This document shows, in pieces, positions 32,097 to 41,351 of a stretch of 64,000 nucleotides of DNA. The notes beneath the pieces were generated by a model. The model did not search any database, was not told where the DNA came from, and saw nothing but the letters and a program-made list of their open reading frames with translations. The stretch's first letter is position 1, and each line of letters starts with the position of its first letter. This DNA is from Ruminococcus sp. (GTDB taxonomy: Bacteria; Bacillota; Clostridia; Oscillospirales; Acutalibacteraceae): the NCBI GenBank assembly GCA_017404145.1, contig JAFRCW010000001.1:62001-126000 (forward strand), written 5' to 3'. The position numbers were made by a program, and so were the translations under genes.

Positions 32097-32414
32097 GAAG
32101 CGCCGAGTCGTCGAGCCTTTTGATTTTCAATGCGAGCGAGGTCCCGCGTAAAAAGCGACAATACCCTTTTCTTGACGCTTTTTGCAAGGGATTGAGGAGC
32201 AGAAGAAAAGCAAAAGAGAAGCGAGACGAAACGAAGCGTGACAGAGAAGCGCCGAGTCATCGAGCCTTTTGATTTTCAATGCGAGCGAGGTCCCGCGTAA
32301 AAAGCGACAATACCCTTTACTTGACGCTTTTCGCAAGGGATCGAGGAGCAGAAGAAAAGCAAAAGAGAAGCGAGACGAAACGAAGCGTGACAGAGAAGCG
32401 CCGAGTCGCGGAGC
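32097..32414 (+). repeat. 149-bp tandem array related to the GAAGCG elements
   Basis: Unit 1 starts at 32097, unit 2 at 32246, and a third begins at 32395 but stops after about 20 bases; the period is exactly 149. Each unit starts GAAGCGCCGAGTC and ends CGAAGCGTGACA, the same ends as the ~135-nt elements at 4860, 20342 and 34815, but the core differs. In unit 1, AAAAAGCG (32150-32157) can pair with CGCTTTTT (32176-32183), and CAATACCCTT (32159-32168) with AAGGGATTG (32186-32194). The two pairings interleave, as in a pseudoknot. Confidence 0.6.
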
Positions 32415-32490
32415 TTAAGAGTTTTTTCGAATGGGTGAGGGCGCAGCCCTCCCGCAATTATTCATTTTTCAGTATTCATTATTCACTATT
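32415..32490. repeat. short repeat words before the PBP gene
   Basis: A GGGTGAGGGCGCAGCCCTCCC hairpin (32433-32454) followed by CATTTTTCAGTATTCATTATTC words, ending at the ribosome site AAAGGAGG. The rest of 32017-32096 is AT-rich with no gene. Confidence 0.5.
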
Positions 32491-32507
32491 GGAAAGGAGG
32501 TCTCCCT

Positions 32508-34811
32508 GTGGGCGCAAATCAAAGACTCAGACGAAGAACCGTATGGCTGCTGATCATTGTATTGGCGGTCGGTTTCGGCGCGGTTATCGCAAGACTGGGT
32601 TATTTGCAGATCATCAAGGGCGAGGATCTCCAGAGAAGAGCGGTAGAGCAGCAGCTCTCCGACACCACCATTTCCGCCAAGCGCGGCACGATCTATGACT
32701 GCAACGGCAAGATCCTTGCGCAGTCCGCGTCCGTATGGCGCGTGGTATTAGCCCCTGCCTATTTCCAGAACGACGATCAGCGGCACTTTGTCGCCTCCCG
32801 GCTCGCGGAGATCCTCTCTCTGGACGAACAGTCGGTCTATGAGGACTGTCAGGAGCACAGCTACTATGTCTCCGTCAAGAGAAAGATAGAAAGCGAAGAA
32901 AAGGAAAAGATCTTAGAGCTTCAGAACGAGATCGAAGAAAAATACGATATCTCTAACGTGATCTCCCTTTTTGACGACTACAAGAGATACTATCCCTATT
33001 CGACCCTTGCTTCATCGGTGATCGGCTTCACCGGATCGGACGATCAGGGTCTTTCGGGCATCGAGTATCAGTATGACGAATATCTGACGGGTACCCCCGG
33101 CCGTATCATTGCCGCGAAGAACGCGGGACAGACCGATATGCCCTACGGCTTCAACCAGAATATCGAGGCGGTAGACGGCAACTCTATCGTGCTGACGATC
33201 GACGAAACGATCCAGAGCATCGTCGAGAAGTATATGGCGCAGGGTATCATCGATAACGCGGTCTATAACCGCGGCGTCTGTATCATTATGGACGTCAACA
33301 CCGGCGAGGTGCTTGCGATGGCGTCCGTCAACGGCTTTGATCTGAACGATCCGTTCGAGATCAGCGCCGAAGCGAAAGAAAAAATCAACAAGATCGACAC
33401 CGACTATCTGGTGAAGGAGGAGATCATCGAAGATCCCTCCAAGCTCAGTCAGGAAGAACTGAACAAAGAGCTTGCTACCGCAAAATCCGTAGCGGAGTCT
33501 GCGGCGCTCGCCAAGCAGTGGCGAAATAAAGCGATTTCCGACACCTACTATCCCGGTTCCGTTTTCAAGATGGTAACGCTTTCGATGGCATTAGAGGAGC
33601 ATCTGGTCAACTCGGAAAGCCGCTTCAACTGTTCCGGTTCGTATCAGGTGTATGAAAGCACCATCCACTGCCATAACACCGCAGGTCACGGCACCCAGAC
33701 CTATCAGGAGGCGCTGATGAATTCCTGCAACCCCGCGTTTATCCAGATCGGTCAGCTGATCGGAGAAGAGAAGTTCTGGGAATATTATCAGGCGTTCGGC
33801 TTTGCGGATAAGACCGGCATCGATCTGCCCGGTGAATCCGAGGACCAGTTCTTTGACTGGGAAGGCGTAGAAGGCGCGATGGGACCCACCGACTTGGCGG
33901 TTGCGTCCTTCGGTCAGAACTTCTCGATCACGCCGATCCAGATGATCACCGCCTGCGCGGCGGTGTGCAACGGCGGCTCATTGGTACAGCCTCACGTAGT
34001 CAAGCAGATCACCGACAAGGACGGCAACGTTGTCAAGACTATCAGCACCGAGACCAAGCGTCAGGTGATCTCCAAGTCCGTCTCCGATGAGATGAGAGGG
34101 ATCCTCGAGCAGAACGCGGTCGAAGGCTCCGGCAAGAACGGCTATGTTGCGGGTTACAGAATCGGCGGCAAGACCGGTACCACCGAGAAGTTGATCGACG
34201 AAAACGGCGACGGCGTCAAGGACTATATCGCTTCTTACTGCGGCTTTGCTCCCGCGAACGATCCCAAGGTAGCGTGTCTGGTGTTCTTTGATACGCCGAC
34301 CTCGGGCAGCTACTACGGCTCACAGGTCTCGGCGCCGGTATTCGCTTCGATCATGGGCGAGGTACTTCCGTATTTGGAGATCTCCGCTCAGTATACCGAG
34401 GACGAACTGCAGAATGTCAATATCACCGCCGGCTCCTACACGGGTATGTCCGTTGAGGACGCGGAGCGTCAGGCGAACCTCGACGGCTTCAATGTGACCG
34501 TCAAGGGCGACGGCAATACCGTTCTTGCCCAGAACCCCGTTACGGGCTCGTCGCTGCCGATGGAAGGCACCATCGTTCTCTACACCGACGAGGAGAGCTC
34601 CAAGGAGAAGGTCACCGTTCCGACCTTTATCGGATATACGGTCTATGACGTCAATATCATCGCTTCTTACTCCGATCTGAATATCTCTATCGCCGGTTCG
34701 GCGTCCAGCTATGACGCGACCGCGATTTCCCAGAGCATTGCGGAGGGTACGGAGGTCAGCCCCGGTACGGTTATCACCGTCACCTTCTCGGCAGGTAGCA
34801 TTAACGACTAA
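32508..34811 (+). CDS. class B penicillin-binding protein with PASTA domains (SpoVD/FtsI-like)
   Basis: A transpeptidase that cross-links septal or spore peptidoglycan. The 767-residue protein has an N-terminal membrane anchor (11-33), a PBP dimerisation domain, and a transpeptidase domain with S351-V-F-K354 (SxxK), S406-C-N408 (SxN) and K555-T-G. Two C-terminal PASTA domains follow (about 637-697 and 700-767). PASTA domains in a dcw class B PBP are typical of SpoVD and clostridial relatives. It starts with GTG after AAAGGAGG. Partner FtsW lies two genes downstream. A GAAGCG-family element follows the stop. Confidence 0.93.
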   Translation: MGANQRLRRRTVWLLIIVLAVGFGAVIARLGYLQIIKGEDLQRRAVEQQLSDTTISAKRGTIYDCNGKILAQSASVWRVVLAPAYFQNDDQRHFVASRLAEILSLDEQSVYEDCQEHSYYVSVKRKIESEEKEKILELQNEIEEKYDISNVISLFDDYKRYYPYSTLASSVIGFTGSDDQGLSGIEYQYDEYLTGTPGRIIAAKNAGQTDMPYGFNQNIEAVDGNSIVLTIDETIQSIVEKYMAQGIIDNAVYNRGVCIIMDVNTGEVLAMASVNGFDLNDPFEISAEAKEKINKIDTDYLVKEEIIEDPSKLSQEELNKELATAKSVAESAALAKQWRNKAISDTYYPGSVFKMVTLSMALEEHLVNSESRFNCSGSYQVYESTIHCHNTAGHGTQTYQEALMNSCNPAFIQIGQLIGEEKFWEYYQAFGFADKTGIDLPGESEDQFFDWEGVEGAMGPTDLAVASFGQNFSITPIQMITACAAVCNGGSLVQPHVVKQITDKDGNVVKTISTETKRQVISKSVSDEMRGILEQNAVEGSGKNGYVAGYRIGGKTGTTEKLIDENGDGVKDYIASYCGFAPANDPKVACLVFFDTPTSGSYYGSQVSAPVFASIMGEVLPYLEISAQYTEDELQNVNITAGSYTGMSVEDAERQANLDGFNVTVKGDGNTVLAQNPVTGSSLPMEGTIVLYTDEESSKEKVTVPTFIGYTVYDVNIIASYSDLNISIAGSASSYDATAISQSIAEGTEVSPGTVITVTFSAGSIND

Positions 34812-34814
34812 AAC

Positions 34815-34952
34815 GAAGCGCCGAGCGCCGGAGCCCTCGGATAACGACTGACGAGACGGGACCGTCCGATAAGAACTCTCCAAAGAGTTTGTTCGGATGG
34901 TTAGTCGAGTGGGAGTTATACGAGGAGAAGCATAGGCGAACGAGGCGTGACA
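34815..34952 (+). ncRNA. GAAGCG-family structured element, copy 3 (between PBP gene and mraY)
   Basis: 138 nt from GAAGCGCCGAG to GCGTGACA. P1 34835-34845 pairs with 34915-34925; P3 ACCGTCCGA 34861-34869 with TCGGATGGT 34893-34901; P4 GAACTC 34873-34878 with GAGTTT 34885-34890. No terminator follows; mraY starts 34 bases later. It could therefore affect expression within the operon. Confidence 0.55.
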
Positions 34953-34986
34953 CAGAGGCGAAAAGACTATAAAATGAGGTGAAACT

Positions 34987-35988
34987 ATGCAGATAGGATT
35001 TTGGGCGTTTGGCACCGCTGTGGTATGCTTTGCGATCACGGCGGCGATCGGCAGATTTCTGGTTCCGTTTTTACACAAGCTGCATTTCGGACAGACGATT
35101 TTAGATATCGGCCCTTCCTGGCATAAGAACAAGCAGGGAACTCCCACTATGGGCGGCTTTATGTTCATCATCGGTATCGTGATCACCACTACCGCGGGCG
35201 TGCTGCTGCATTCTATCAACAACGGCTTCGGCACGGTGGAGAAGTTTGTATTTGTCGGACTGTGTTTTGCGCTGTGTAACGGCGCGATCGGCTTCTTTGA
35301 CGATTATGTCAAGGTAGCGAAAAAGCGCAACCTCGGTCTGACCGCGTGGCAGAAGCTGATCCTCCAGTTTGCGGTAGCAGGGCTGTATCTGTTTGTGATG
35401 CATCTGTGCGGCGACACTACCGAGATCGCGGTGCCGTTTTCTTCAACAGGTCTGGTTGATCTCGGCTTCTTCTACTATATTTTGATGGCGCTGGTGCTGG
35501 TCGGTATGAACAACGCGGTCAACCTCACCGACGGCGTCGACGGTCTTGACGGGTCGATCACCTTTTTTGTCGCTCTGTTTTTGATGCTGATCGCGAACGT
35601 GGTCGGCTATGAAGCGAACGTGATCTTCGCGGCGTCTGTCGCGGGCGGCTGTCTGGGATTCTTGGTATGGAACTTCCACCCCGCCAAGTGCTTTATGGGC
35701 GACACCGGATCGCTGTTCTTAGGCGGTATCGTGTGTGCGCTCGCCTTTGTGATGGATATGCAGCTTTTGCTGATCCTCATCGGTATTATGTATCTGGTTG
35801 AGATGTTTTCCGTGATGCTGCAGGTCGGCTACTTCAAGCTGACAAAGGGAAAGCGTTTGTTTAAAATGAGCCCGATCCATCATCATTTTGAGATGTCGGG
35901 CTGGTCCGAGATGAAGATCGTCTGCGTGTTCTCGCTGGTCACCGCGATCGCGGGCGCGGGCGCGCTGCTGCTGGTGATTTTCGGATAA
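34987..35988 (+). CDS. mraY: phospho-N-acetylmuramoyl-pentapeptide-transferase
   Basis: MraY makes lipid I from UDP-MurNAc-pentapeptide and undecaprenyl phosphate. The 333-residue protein has about ten membrane helices, GTPTMGGFMFI, FFDDYVKV, NAVNLTDGVDGLDG (catalytic Asp-rich loop) and the SPIHHHFEMSGWSE loop. GAGGTG precedes the ATG. The mur ligases that normally accompany it are not in this cluster. Confidence 0.97.
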   Translation: MQIGFWAFGTAVVCFAITAAIGRFLVPFLHKLHFGQTILDIGPSWHKNKQGTPTMGGFMFIIGIVITTTAGVLLHSINNGFGTVEKFVFVGLCFALCNGAIGFFDDYVKVAKKRNLGLTAWQKLILQFAVAGLYLFVMHLCGDTTEIAVPFSSTGLVDLGFFYYILMALVLVGMNNAVNLTDGVDGLDGSITFFVALFLMLIANVVGYEANVIFAASVAGGCLGFLVWNFHPAKCFMGDTGSLFLGGIVCALAFVMDMQLLLILIGIMYLVEMFSVMLQVGYFKLTKGKRLFKMSPIHHHFEMSGWSEMKIVCVFSLVTAIAGAGALLLVIFG

Positions 35989-36002
35989 GCAGAATATAAA
36001 AC

Positions 36003-36056
36003 GGGTGAGGGCAGAGCCCTCCCGACGTTCTTATTTCTTATTTCTTAGTTTTAAAA
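36003..36056. repeat. GGTGAGGGCAGAGCCCTCCC cassette with TTCTTATTTCTTAGTT words
   Basis: A hairpin at 36003-36024 followed by the complement-strand words TTCTTATTTCTTATTTC up to the ftsW ribosome site. Confidence 0.55.
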
Positions 36057-36073
36057 GAAAGGAGGATATGCTT

Positions 36074-37339
36074 ATGAGCTCTTATGAACGCTCTTCGCGC
36101 AGAGAAAGCTACGGCAGAGAACGCCGCTCTGCTCCCCGCAGAGCTTCCGACAGCTATGATCTGGAGCGCCGTTCTTCGTCGCGCCAAGTAGAGCGCAGGA
36201 GAATGAGATTCTCCCTGCTGTCGATCGGCAGAGGCCTCGATGTGCCTTTTATCCTCCTGATTCTTGTGCTGCTTGCCGTCGGTATTATTATGATGTTCTC
36301 GGCAAGCTATCCGACCGCTTACTATCAGATCGGCGACAGTTACTATTATCTCAAGCGTCAGCTGCTGTTTGCCGTGATCGGTCTGGTGATTATGATCGTC
36401 GTTTCCTATGTCGACTATCACTACTATCACCGATTCGCGCTGTTTATTTTGGGCTTATCTTACTTTGCGCTGGTGCTGGTACTGGTGCTGCCTGCCCAGA
36501 ACGGCGTTCACCGATGGGTCGGTATCGGTTCCTTCGGTATCCAGGCGTCGGAGATTTCGAAATTTGCGATTATTCTGTTCCTCGCCCATTGGGGTTCGAG
36601 GTACTATGATAAGATGGATACGTTTAAGTACGGTATTCTTCCCGCGGCGGCGGTGTTCGCGTCTACGTCCTTGCTGCTGCTGCTCGAGCCGCACTATTCC
36701 TGTATCGTTATCGTCTTTATCCTGACGGTCGTTATGATGTTTGTTTCCGGCATCAAGCTCAAGTGGCTGATCATCGGCGGCGTCGTTGTTCTCGGTTTGG
36801 TACTGCTTTTGTGGGTGACGGGTATGCTCACCTACGCGATGCAGCGACTCGAAGGATGGGGTCAGGCGCTGACGACTACCAGAGACGACGGCGAGCTGTG
36901 GGATACTACCTGGCAGACGAGAAATTCCCTCTATGCGATCGGTTCCGGCGGCGTATTCGGCTTGGGACTGGGTCAATCCAGACAGAAGTACCTCTATCTG
37001 CCCGAGCCGCAGAACGACTTTATCTTCGCGATCGTCTGCGAGGAGCTGGGTCTGATCGGCGCGGTCGTGATTCTGATCATCTTCGCGTTGCTGGTATGGA
37101 GAGGCATCGTTATTTCGCTGAGAGCGCGTGACCGTTTCGGAAAACTGCTCGGTATCGGTCTGGTTACCCATATCGGCTTGCAGGTTATTCTGAACATTCT
37201 GGTTATCACCGACTGGCTGCCCAACACCGGTATTTCACTGCCGTTCTTCTCCTACGGAGGCTCGTCGCTGATGATGCTGCTGTTCGAAATGGGTATCGTG
37301 CTGTCGATTTCACGTTCGTCCGTGATGGAGAAAAGCTAA
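36074..37339 (+). CDS. ftsW: SEDS-family peptidoglycan glycosyltransferase FtsW
   Basis: FtsW polymerises lipid II together with its class B PBP at the septum. The 421-residue protein has a basic cytoplasmic N terminus (about 1-50, rich in Arg/Ser), then about ten membrane helices with MMFSASYPTAY, HRWVGIGSFGIQASEISK, GGVFGLGLGQSRQKYLYLPE and a final PFFSYGGSSLMM, all SEDS signatures. I choose ATG 36074, eight bases after AAAGGAGG; an ATG at 36068 is too close. Confidence 0.94.
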   Translation: MSSYERSSRRESYGRERRSAPRRASDSYDLERRSSSRQVERRRMRFSLLSIGRGLDVPFILLILVLLAVGIIMMFSASYPTAYYQIGDSYYYLKRQLLFAVIGLVIMIVVSYVDYHYYHRFALFILGLSYFALVLVLVLPAQNGVHRWVGIGSFGIQASEISKFAIILFLAHWGSRYYDKMDTFKYGILPAAAVFASTSLLLLLEPHYSCIVIVFILTVVMMFVSGIKLKWLIIGGVVVLGLVLLLWVTGMLTYAMQRLEGWGQALTTTRDDGELWDTTWQTRNSLYAIGSGGVFGLGLGQSRQKYLYLPEPQNDFIFAIVCEELGLIGAVVILIIFALLVWRGIVISLRARDRFGKLLGIGLVTHIGLQVILNILVITDWLPNTGISLPFFSYGGSSLMMLLFEMGIVLSISRSSVMEKS

Positions 37340-37344
37340 TATTA

Positions 37345-37372
37345 ATCGGGAATTAGGAATGAGGAATTAATG
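37345..37372. repeat. AATTAGGAATGAGGAATTA words after ftsW
   Basis: The same word type as at 29257, here between ftsW and murG. Confidence 0.5.
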
Positions 37373-37400
37373 ATTCCTGATCATTGTGCAAGGAGTTTAT

Positions 37401-38519
37401 ATGAGAGTTTTACTTGCCGGCGGAGGAACCGCGGGACATATTAACCCCGCTATTGCGATCGCGGGATATATCAAAGAGCAGGAGCCTGATGCACAGATCC
37501 TGTTTATCGGCAACCGCGACGGTATGGAACAGCGTCTGGTGAAGAACGCGGGCTTTGAGATAAAATCCGTGGTGATCTCCGGCTTTAAGCGTTCGCTGTC
37601 TCCGAGGAATATTGCTCATAATATCGCTACCGTCGAGAGAGCGTTCGCTTCCCGCGCGGCGGCGAAGAAAATCATTCGAGAATTTAAGCCCGATATCTGT
37701 ATCGGCACCGGCGGCTACGTAGCGGGACCGGTGTGCCTTGCCGCGGTGAAGCTGGGAGTCCCCACGATCATCCACGAGCAGAACGCCTATCCCGGTATTA
37801 CCAATAAGATGCTTTCCAAGGACGTCGACCGCGTGATGCTCGCCAACCCCGACGCGCAGAAGCTGTTTGACGCTAAGGCGGTCTGTGAGATCACCGGAAA
37901 CCCGATCCGTCCCTCGATCCTGAATACCAAGCACGACGAGGCGAAGAAGAAGCTCGGACTCGACGATTCCCGTCCAATCATTCTGTCCTTCGGCGGCTCT
38001 CTGGGCGCCAAGTGCATCAACGAGGCGATGGCTGAGCTGATTGCCCGTTCTGCAAAGGACAAGAAGTATTATCATATTCACGCCTACGGTCAGCAGGGCA
38101 CATGGATGCCCGATCTGCTTAAGGAAAAAGGCGTTGATCTCAATACCTGCGATAATCTCGATATCCGTCAGTATATCGATAATATGGACGAGTGCCTTGC
38201 CGCCTGTGATCTGGTGATCTCCCGCGCGGGAGCTATCACCCTCTCCGAGGTACAGGCGAAGGGCAGACCCGCGGTACTGATCCCTTCTCCGTTCGTCGCA
38301 GAGAACCATCAGTTCCATAACGCGATGTCGATGGTGAACCAGAAAGCGGCGATGATCATCGAGCAGAAGAATCTCACCGGAGAAAAGCTGATCGAGACCG
38401 TGGATCAGATGCTTACCGACAAAGCGGTTTTGGAAGAATACCGCAAAAACGCGCAGAAGATGGCGATCACCGACGCGAACGAACGGATTTATAAGATCGT
38501 GAAGGAAATTGTAAAATAG
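37401..38519 (+). CDS. murG: UDP-N-acetylglucosamine--lipid I GlcNAc transferase
   Basis: MurG adds GlcNAc to lipid I to give lipid II at the inner membrane face. The 372-residue GT-B protein begins RVLLAGGGTAGHINPA and has GTGGYVAGPVCLAAV, HEQNAYPGITN and ISRAGAITLSEVQAKGRPAVLIP for sugar-nucleotide binding. I start at ATG 37401 with AAGGAG five bases upstream; a GTG 15 bases earlier lacks one. Confidence 0.96.
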   Translation: MRVLLAGGGTAGHINPAIAIAGYIKEQEPDAQILFIGNRDGMEQRLVKNAGFEIKSVVISGFKRSLSPRNIAHNIATVERAFASRAAAKKIIREFKPDICIGTGGYVAGPVCLAAVKLGVPTIIHEQNAYPGITNKMLSKDVDRVMLANPDAQKLFDAKAVCEITGNPIRPSILNTKHDEAKKKLGLDDSRPIILSFGGSLGAKCINEAMAELIARSAKDKKYYHIHAYGQQGTWMPDLLKEKGVDLNTCDNLDIRQYIDNMDECLAACDLVISRAGAITLSEVQAKGRPAVLIPSPFVAENHQFHNAMSMVNQKAAMIIEQKNLTGEKLIETVDQMLTDKAVLEEYRKNAQKMAITDANERIYKIVKEIVK

Positions 38520-38632
38520 TTTCAGGTTCTCAGTTCCCGGTTCCCGATTTTTGGGTCCTGCGGACGGCTATTTGATTTATCTCGCCTATCGGTGATTTCA
38601 ACCGACAACTGACAACCGGGAACCAATAACCG
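38520..38632. repeat. inverted pair of CAGTTCCCGGTTCCCG / CAACCGGGAACC words
   Basis: GGTTCTCAGTTCCCGGTTCCCG (38524-38545) follows the murG stop. CCGACAACTGACAACCGGGAACC (38600-38622) precedes the murA2 leader, in complement. Confidence 0.6.
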
Positions 38633-38718
38633 AAATAACTCCCGTTTTTCTCAGTCACATTTGCCTCTTGCCCACATAGAATATCCAAGGAACCATTTGT
38701 GTAGAAAGGGTGTTTGAT

Positions 38719-39972
38719 GTGGGGAAGCTGTTGGTTACGGGAGGAAAAAGGCTCAGCGGACGTACCAAAGTGCAGGGGTCAAAGAACGCTGCGCTGCCGA
38801 TATTGGCGGCGACGCTGCTGTGCGCGGACGAATGTGTGATACATAACTGTCCGAGGCTCTCCGATGTGGAGGCGAGTATCCGGATTTTGAGATATCTGGG
38901 CTGTAAGGCAAAGCGCGAGGGAAATACTCTGATGATTGACACGCGGGATATGTCACGCTATGATATACCCAGCGAGCTGATGCACCGGATGCGTTCGTCG
39001 ATCATTTTTCTCGGCGCAGTGCTGGCGCGGTGCCGCAAGGCGAGGATCTCCTCTCCGGGAGGCTGTGAGCTGGGGCCGAGACCGATCGATCTGCACCTGT
39101 CGTCTCTCAGAGAGATGGGGATCGAGATCAGCGAAGAGCACGGGATTTTGGAGTGCGAAGCTCATGACGGGCTAAAAGCGGCAAATATCGCTTTGTCCTT
39201 TCCCTCTGTCGGCGCGACGGAGAATATCCTGCTCGCGGCGTCGGTATGCGACGGCACGACGATCCTGACCAACGCGGCGCGCGAACCTGAAATTGTAGAT
39301 TTAGCGGATTTTTTGATATCCTGCGGCGCGAAGATCGACGGCGCGGGAGAAGGAACCATTATCATAGAAGGCGTTGAAAAGCTCCACGGAGCAACCCACG
39401 CCATCATCCCCGACCGGATCGTTGCGGCTACCTTGATGTCCGCGGCGGCGGTCACCGGATCGGATATCACGCTCGAGGGCGTATGCCAAAGCCATCTGGG
39501 CGCGGTGATCCCCGTGTTTTTGCAGTGCGGCTGTGAGATAGAGAGCTTTCGGGGAGATCTGAGTATTTCCGCCCCCGCCAGGCTGAAAGCGCCGAAGCTG
39601 ATCCGTACGACGCCGTATCCGGGATTTCCCACCGATGCGCAGGCGCCTTTGATGAGCGTCGCGGCGGTAGCGGACGGGATCACGGTGTTTATTGAGAATA
39701 TGTTTGCTTCACGCTATAAGCATGTGACCGAGCTCAACCGACTCGGCGCGAATATCAAGGTCGAGGGAAAGGTCGCCGTAGTCGACGGCGTGAGAAGGCT
39801 CCTTTCGGCGCAGGTGTGCGCCTGTGACCTCAGAGGCGCGGCGGCGCTGACGGTAGCGGCGCTCTGTGCGCAGGGTGAGAGCGAGATCAAGGGACTGTCC
39901 TATCTCGAGCGCGGCTACGAGGACTTTGAACTGGTGCTCGGCGCGCTGGGAGCAGACATCAAAAAGATATAA
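38719..39972 (+). CDS. murA: UDP-N-acetylglucosamine 1-carboxyvinyltransferase (second copy)
   Basis: A second MurA of 417 residues with SKNAALPILAATLL and the loop cysteine in SPGGCELGPRPIDLH at about residue 116, so probably also fosfomycin-sensitive and active. It differs widely from the copy at 3566 and matches the murA usually found after murG in clostridial dcw clusters. GTG 38719 is eight bases after AAAGGG; GTG 38710 overlaps that site. Two MurA paralogues are common in low-GC Gram-positives. Confidence 0.92.
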   Translation: MGKLLVTGGKRLSGRTKVQGSKNAALPILAATLLCADECVIHNCPRLSDVEASIRILRYLGCKAKREGNTLMIDTRDMSRYDIPSELMHRMRSSIIFLGAVLARCRKARISSPGGCELGPRPIDLHLSSLREMGIEISEEHGILECEAHDGLKAANIALSFPSVGATENILLAASVCDGTTILTNAAREPEIVDLADFLISCGAKIDGAGEGTIIIEGVEKLHGATHAIIPDRIVAATLMSAAAVTGSDITLEGVCQSHLGAVIPVFLQCGCEIESFRGDLSISAPARLKAPKLIRTTPYPGFPTDAQAPLMSVAAVADGITVFIENMFASRYKHVTELNRLGANIKVEGKVAVVDGVRRLLSAQVCACDLRGAAALTVAALCAQGESEIKGLSYLERGYEDFELVLGALGADIKKI

Positions 39973-40020
39973 AAGTGATATAAAGATATAAGGAATTGTC
40001 AAAGGAAAGCAGGTGAGCTG

Positions 40021-41145
40021 ATGGGAAGAAAAGGTAACAATCCTCTGGCGGATAAAGTCAGGCGTATGACCGGACGAAAAGAGGCAAGCGCCAACGATAC
40101 CCTCAGTGAATTTTCCGACAGCTCCAATGATTTCTATGTTGACGAGATCAAAGAGAGAAGACGCGGGGCACAGAAAGAGCGCCGCGAGAGAAAAGAGATC
40201 AAAAAGAAAGAAAAACAGCAGAAACCGATGACGCCTACGGCGAGAAAAATTATCCGAATCGTCAGCTTTATTACGATCCTGACGGTGATCTTAGTGGTTG
40301 GCGTAGTGCTGTCGCTGACCGTTCTCTTCAAGACCCAGACCTATCTGGTAGAGGGCAACACCCACTACGACGAGCAGGATATCATCGACGCCTGCGGTAT
40401 CTCAACAGGTGAGAACATTTTCCTCGCGCCGAAGGCTCCCGCGGAGAAAAAAATCAAAGATGATTTTGCCTATGTGGAAAACGTCAGGGTCGGTTTTCAT
40501 ATTCCCGACACCATCACGATCCGGATCGAAGAAGCGGTAGAGGGTTATCTGGTAGAATACGGAGAGGGAGAATATCTGCTCGTTTCTACCAAGGGCAGAA
40601 TCCTGGATAAAACAGACGACATCACGGGAAACACCCTTCCCGTTTTTATCGGCCCTGCGCCTATCTCGGGCGAGGTCGGAGATTATATAGAATATGAAGA
40701 TTCTGCCGTACCGGTGATTACCGATACGATCACCGAGGTGTTCGCGGATAACGGCTACAGCGGCATTACCGAGATCGACTGTAAGAATACTGCGGACGTT
40801 TCCTTTACTTATGACAACAGGATCAAGGTCCGTCTCGGTCTTCCCGAGGATCTGAGCTATAAGATTCGTACCGCGATGACGATCATCACCGAAAAGATCG
40901 ACGTCAACAGCAGTGTTTCGGTAGAAGGAGAGCTGGACGTCTCCCGCTGTAACGTGACCAAGCGATCCTACTTTGACGAGAAGCCGCTGTTGTCCTTAGA
41001 CCAGCCGCAGACCGCGACGGAAGCGGAAGGCGCTGCTGCGCAGGGGAATATCACCGCAGGAACGCCTACCGAAGCTTCTGACGAAAATGCTCAGCAGGAA
41101 GAAGAGGAAGAACCGATTCCGCAGGATCAGTGGTATGTGGACTGA
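40021..41145 (+). CDS. divIB: cell division protein DivIB/FtsQ
   Basis: A bitopic division protein of 374 residues. A very basic cytoplasmic tail (1-78) precedes one membrane helix (IVSFITILTVILVVGVVLSLTV, about 80-103). A POTRA domain (FKTQTYLVEGNTHYDEQDII onward) and a FtsQ-type beta domain follow. The C-terminal ~50 residues are Glu/Gln/Thr-rich and probably disordered. DivIB with FtsL and DivIC controls septal synthesis. Confidence 0.9.
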   Translation: MGRKGNNPLADKVRRMTGRKEASANDTLSEFSDSSNDFYVDEIKERRRGAQKERRERKEIKKKEKQQKPMTPTARKIIRIVSFITILTVILVVGVVLSLTVLFKTQTYLVEGNTHYDEQDIIDACGISTGENIFLAPKAPAEKKIKDDFAYVENVRVGFHIPDTITIRIEEAVEGYLVEYGEGEYLLVSTKGRILDKTDDITGNTLPVFIGPAPISGEVGDYIEYEDSAVPVITDTITEVFADNGYSGITEIDCKNTADVSFTYDNRIKVRLGLPEDLSYKIRTAMTIITEKIDVNSSVSVEGELDVSRCNVTKRSYFDEKPLLSLDQPQTATEAEGAAAQGNITAGTPTEASDENAQQEEEEEPIPQDQWYVD

Positions 41146-41351
41146 TATATTGTTGGATTGTGAACACTTTTCACAGCAAATCTCTGTGAAAAATGGAAAC
41201 AAATTATGAAAAATTAGGGAATTTTTCAAAAAATCATTGAATTTAGCTCTGAGATATGATACATTAGAATAGTATAGATAATACGTTAATATGTGTTACT
41301 GCGTTTTTTTCGTATTTCTCGCTTCACATATTCAACAAGGAGGAAGTATAA

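Noticed and set aside
32127..32336. Minus-strand frame across the 149-bp tandem array
   Set aside because: The frame is a by-product of the tandem repeat; no ribosome site and no homology recognised.
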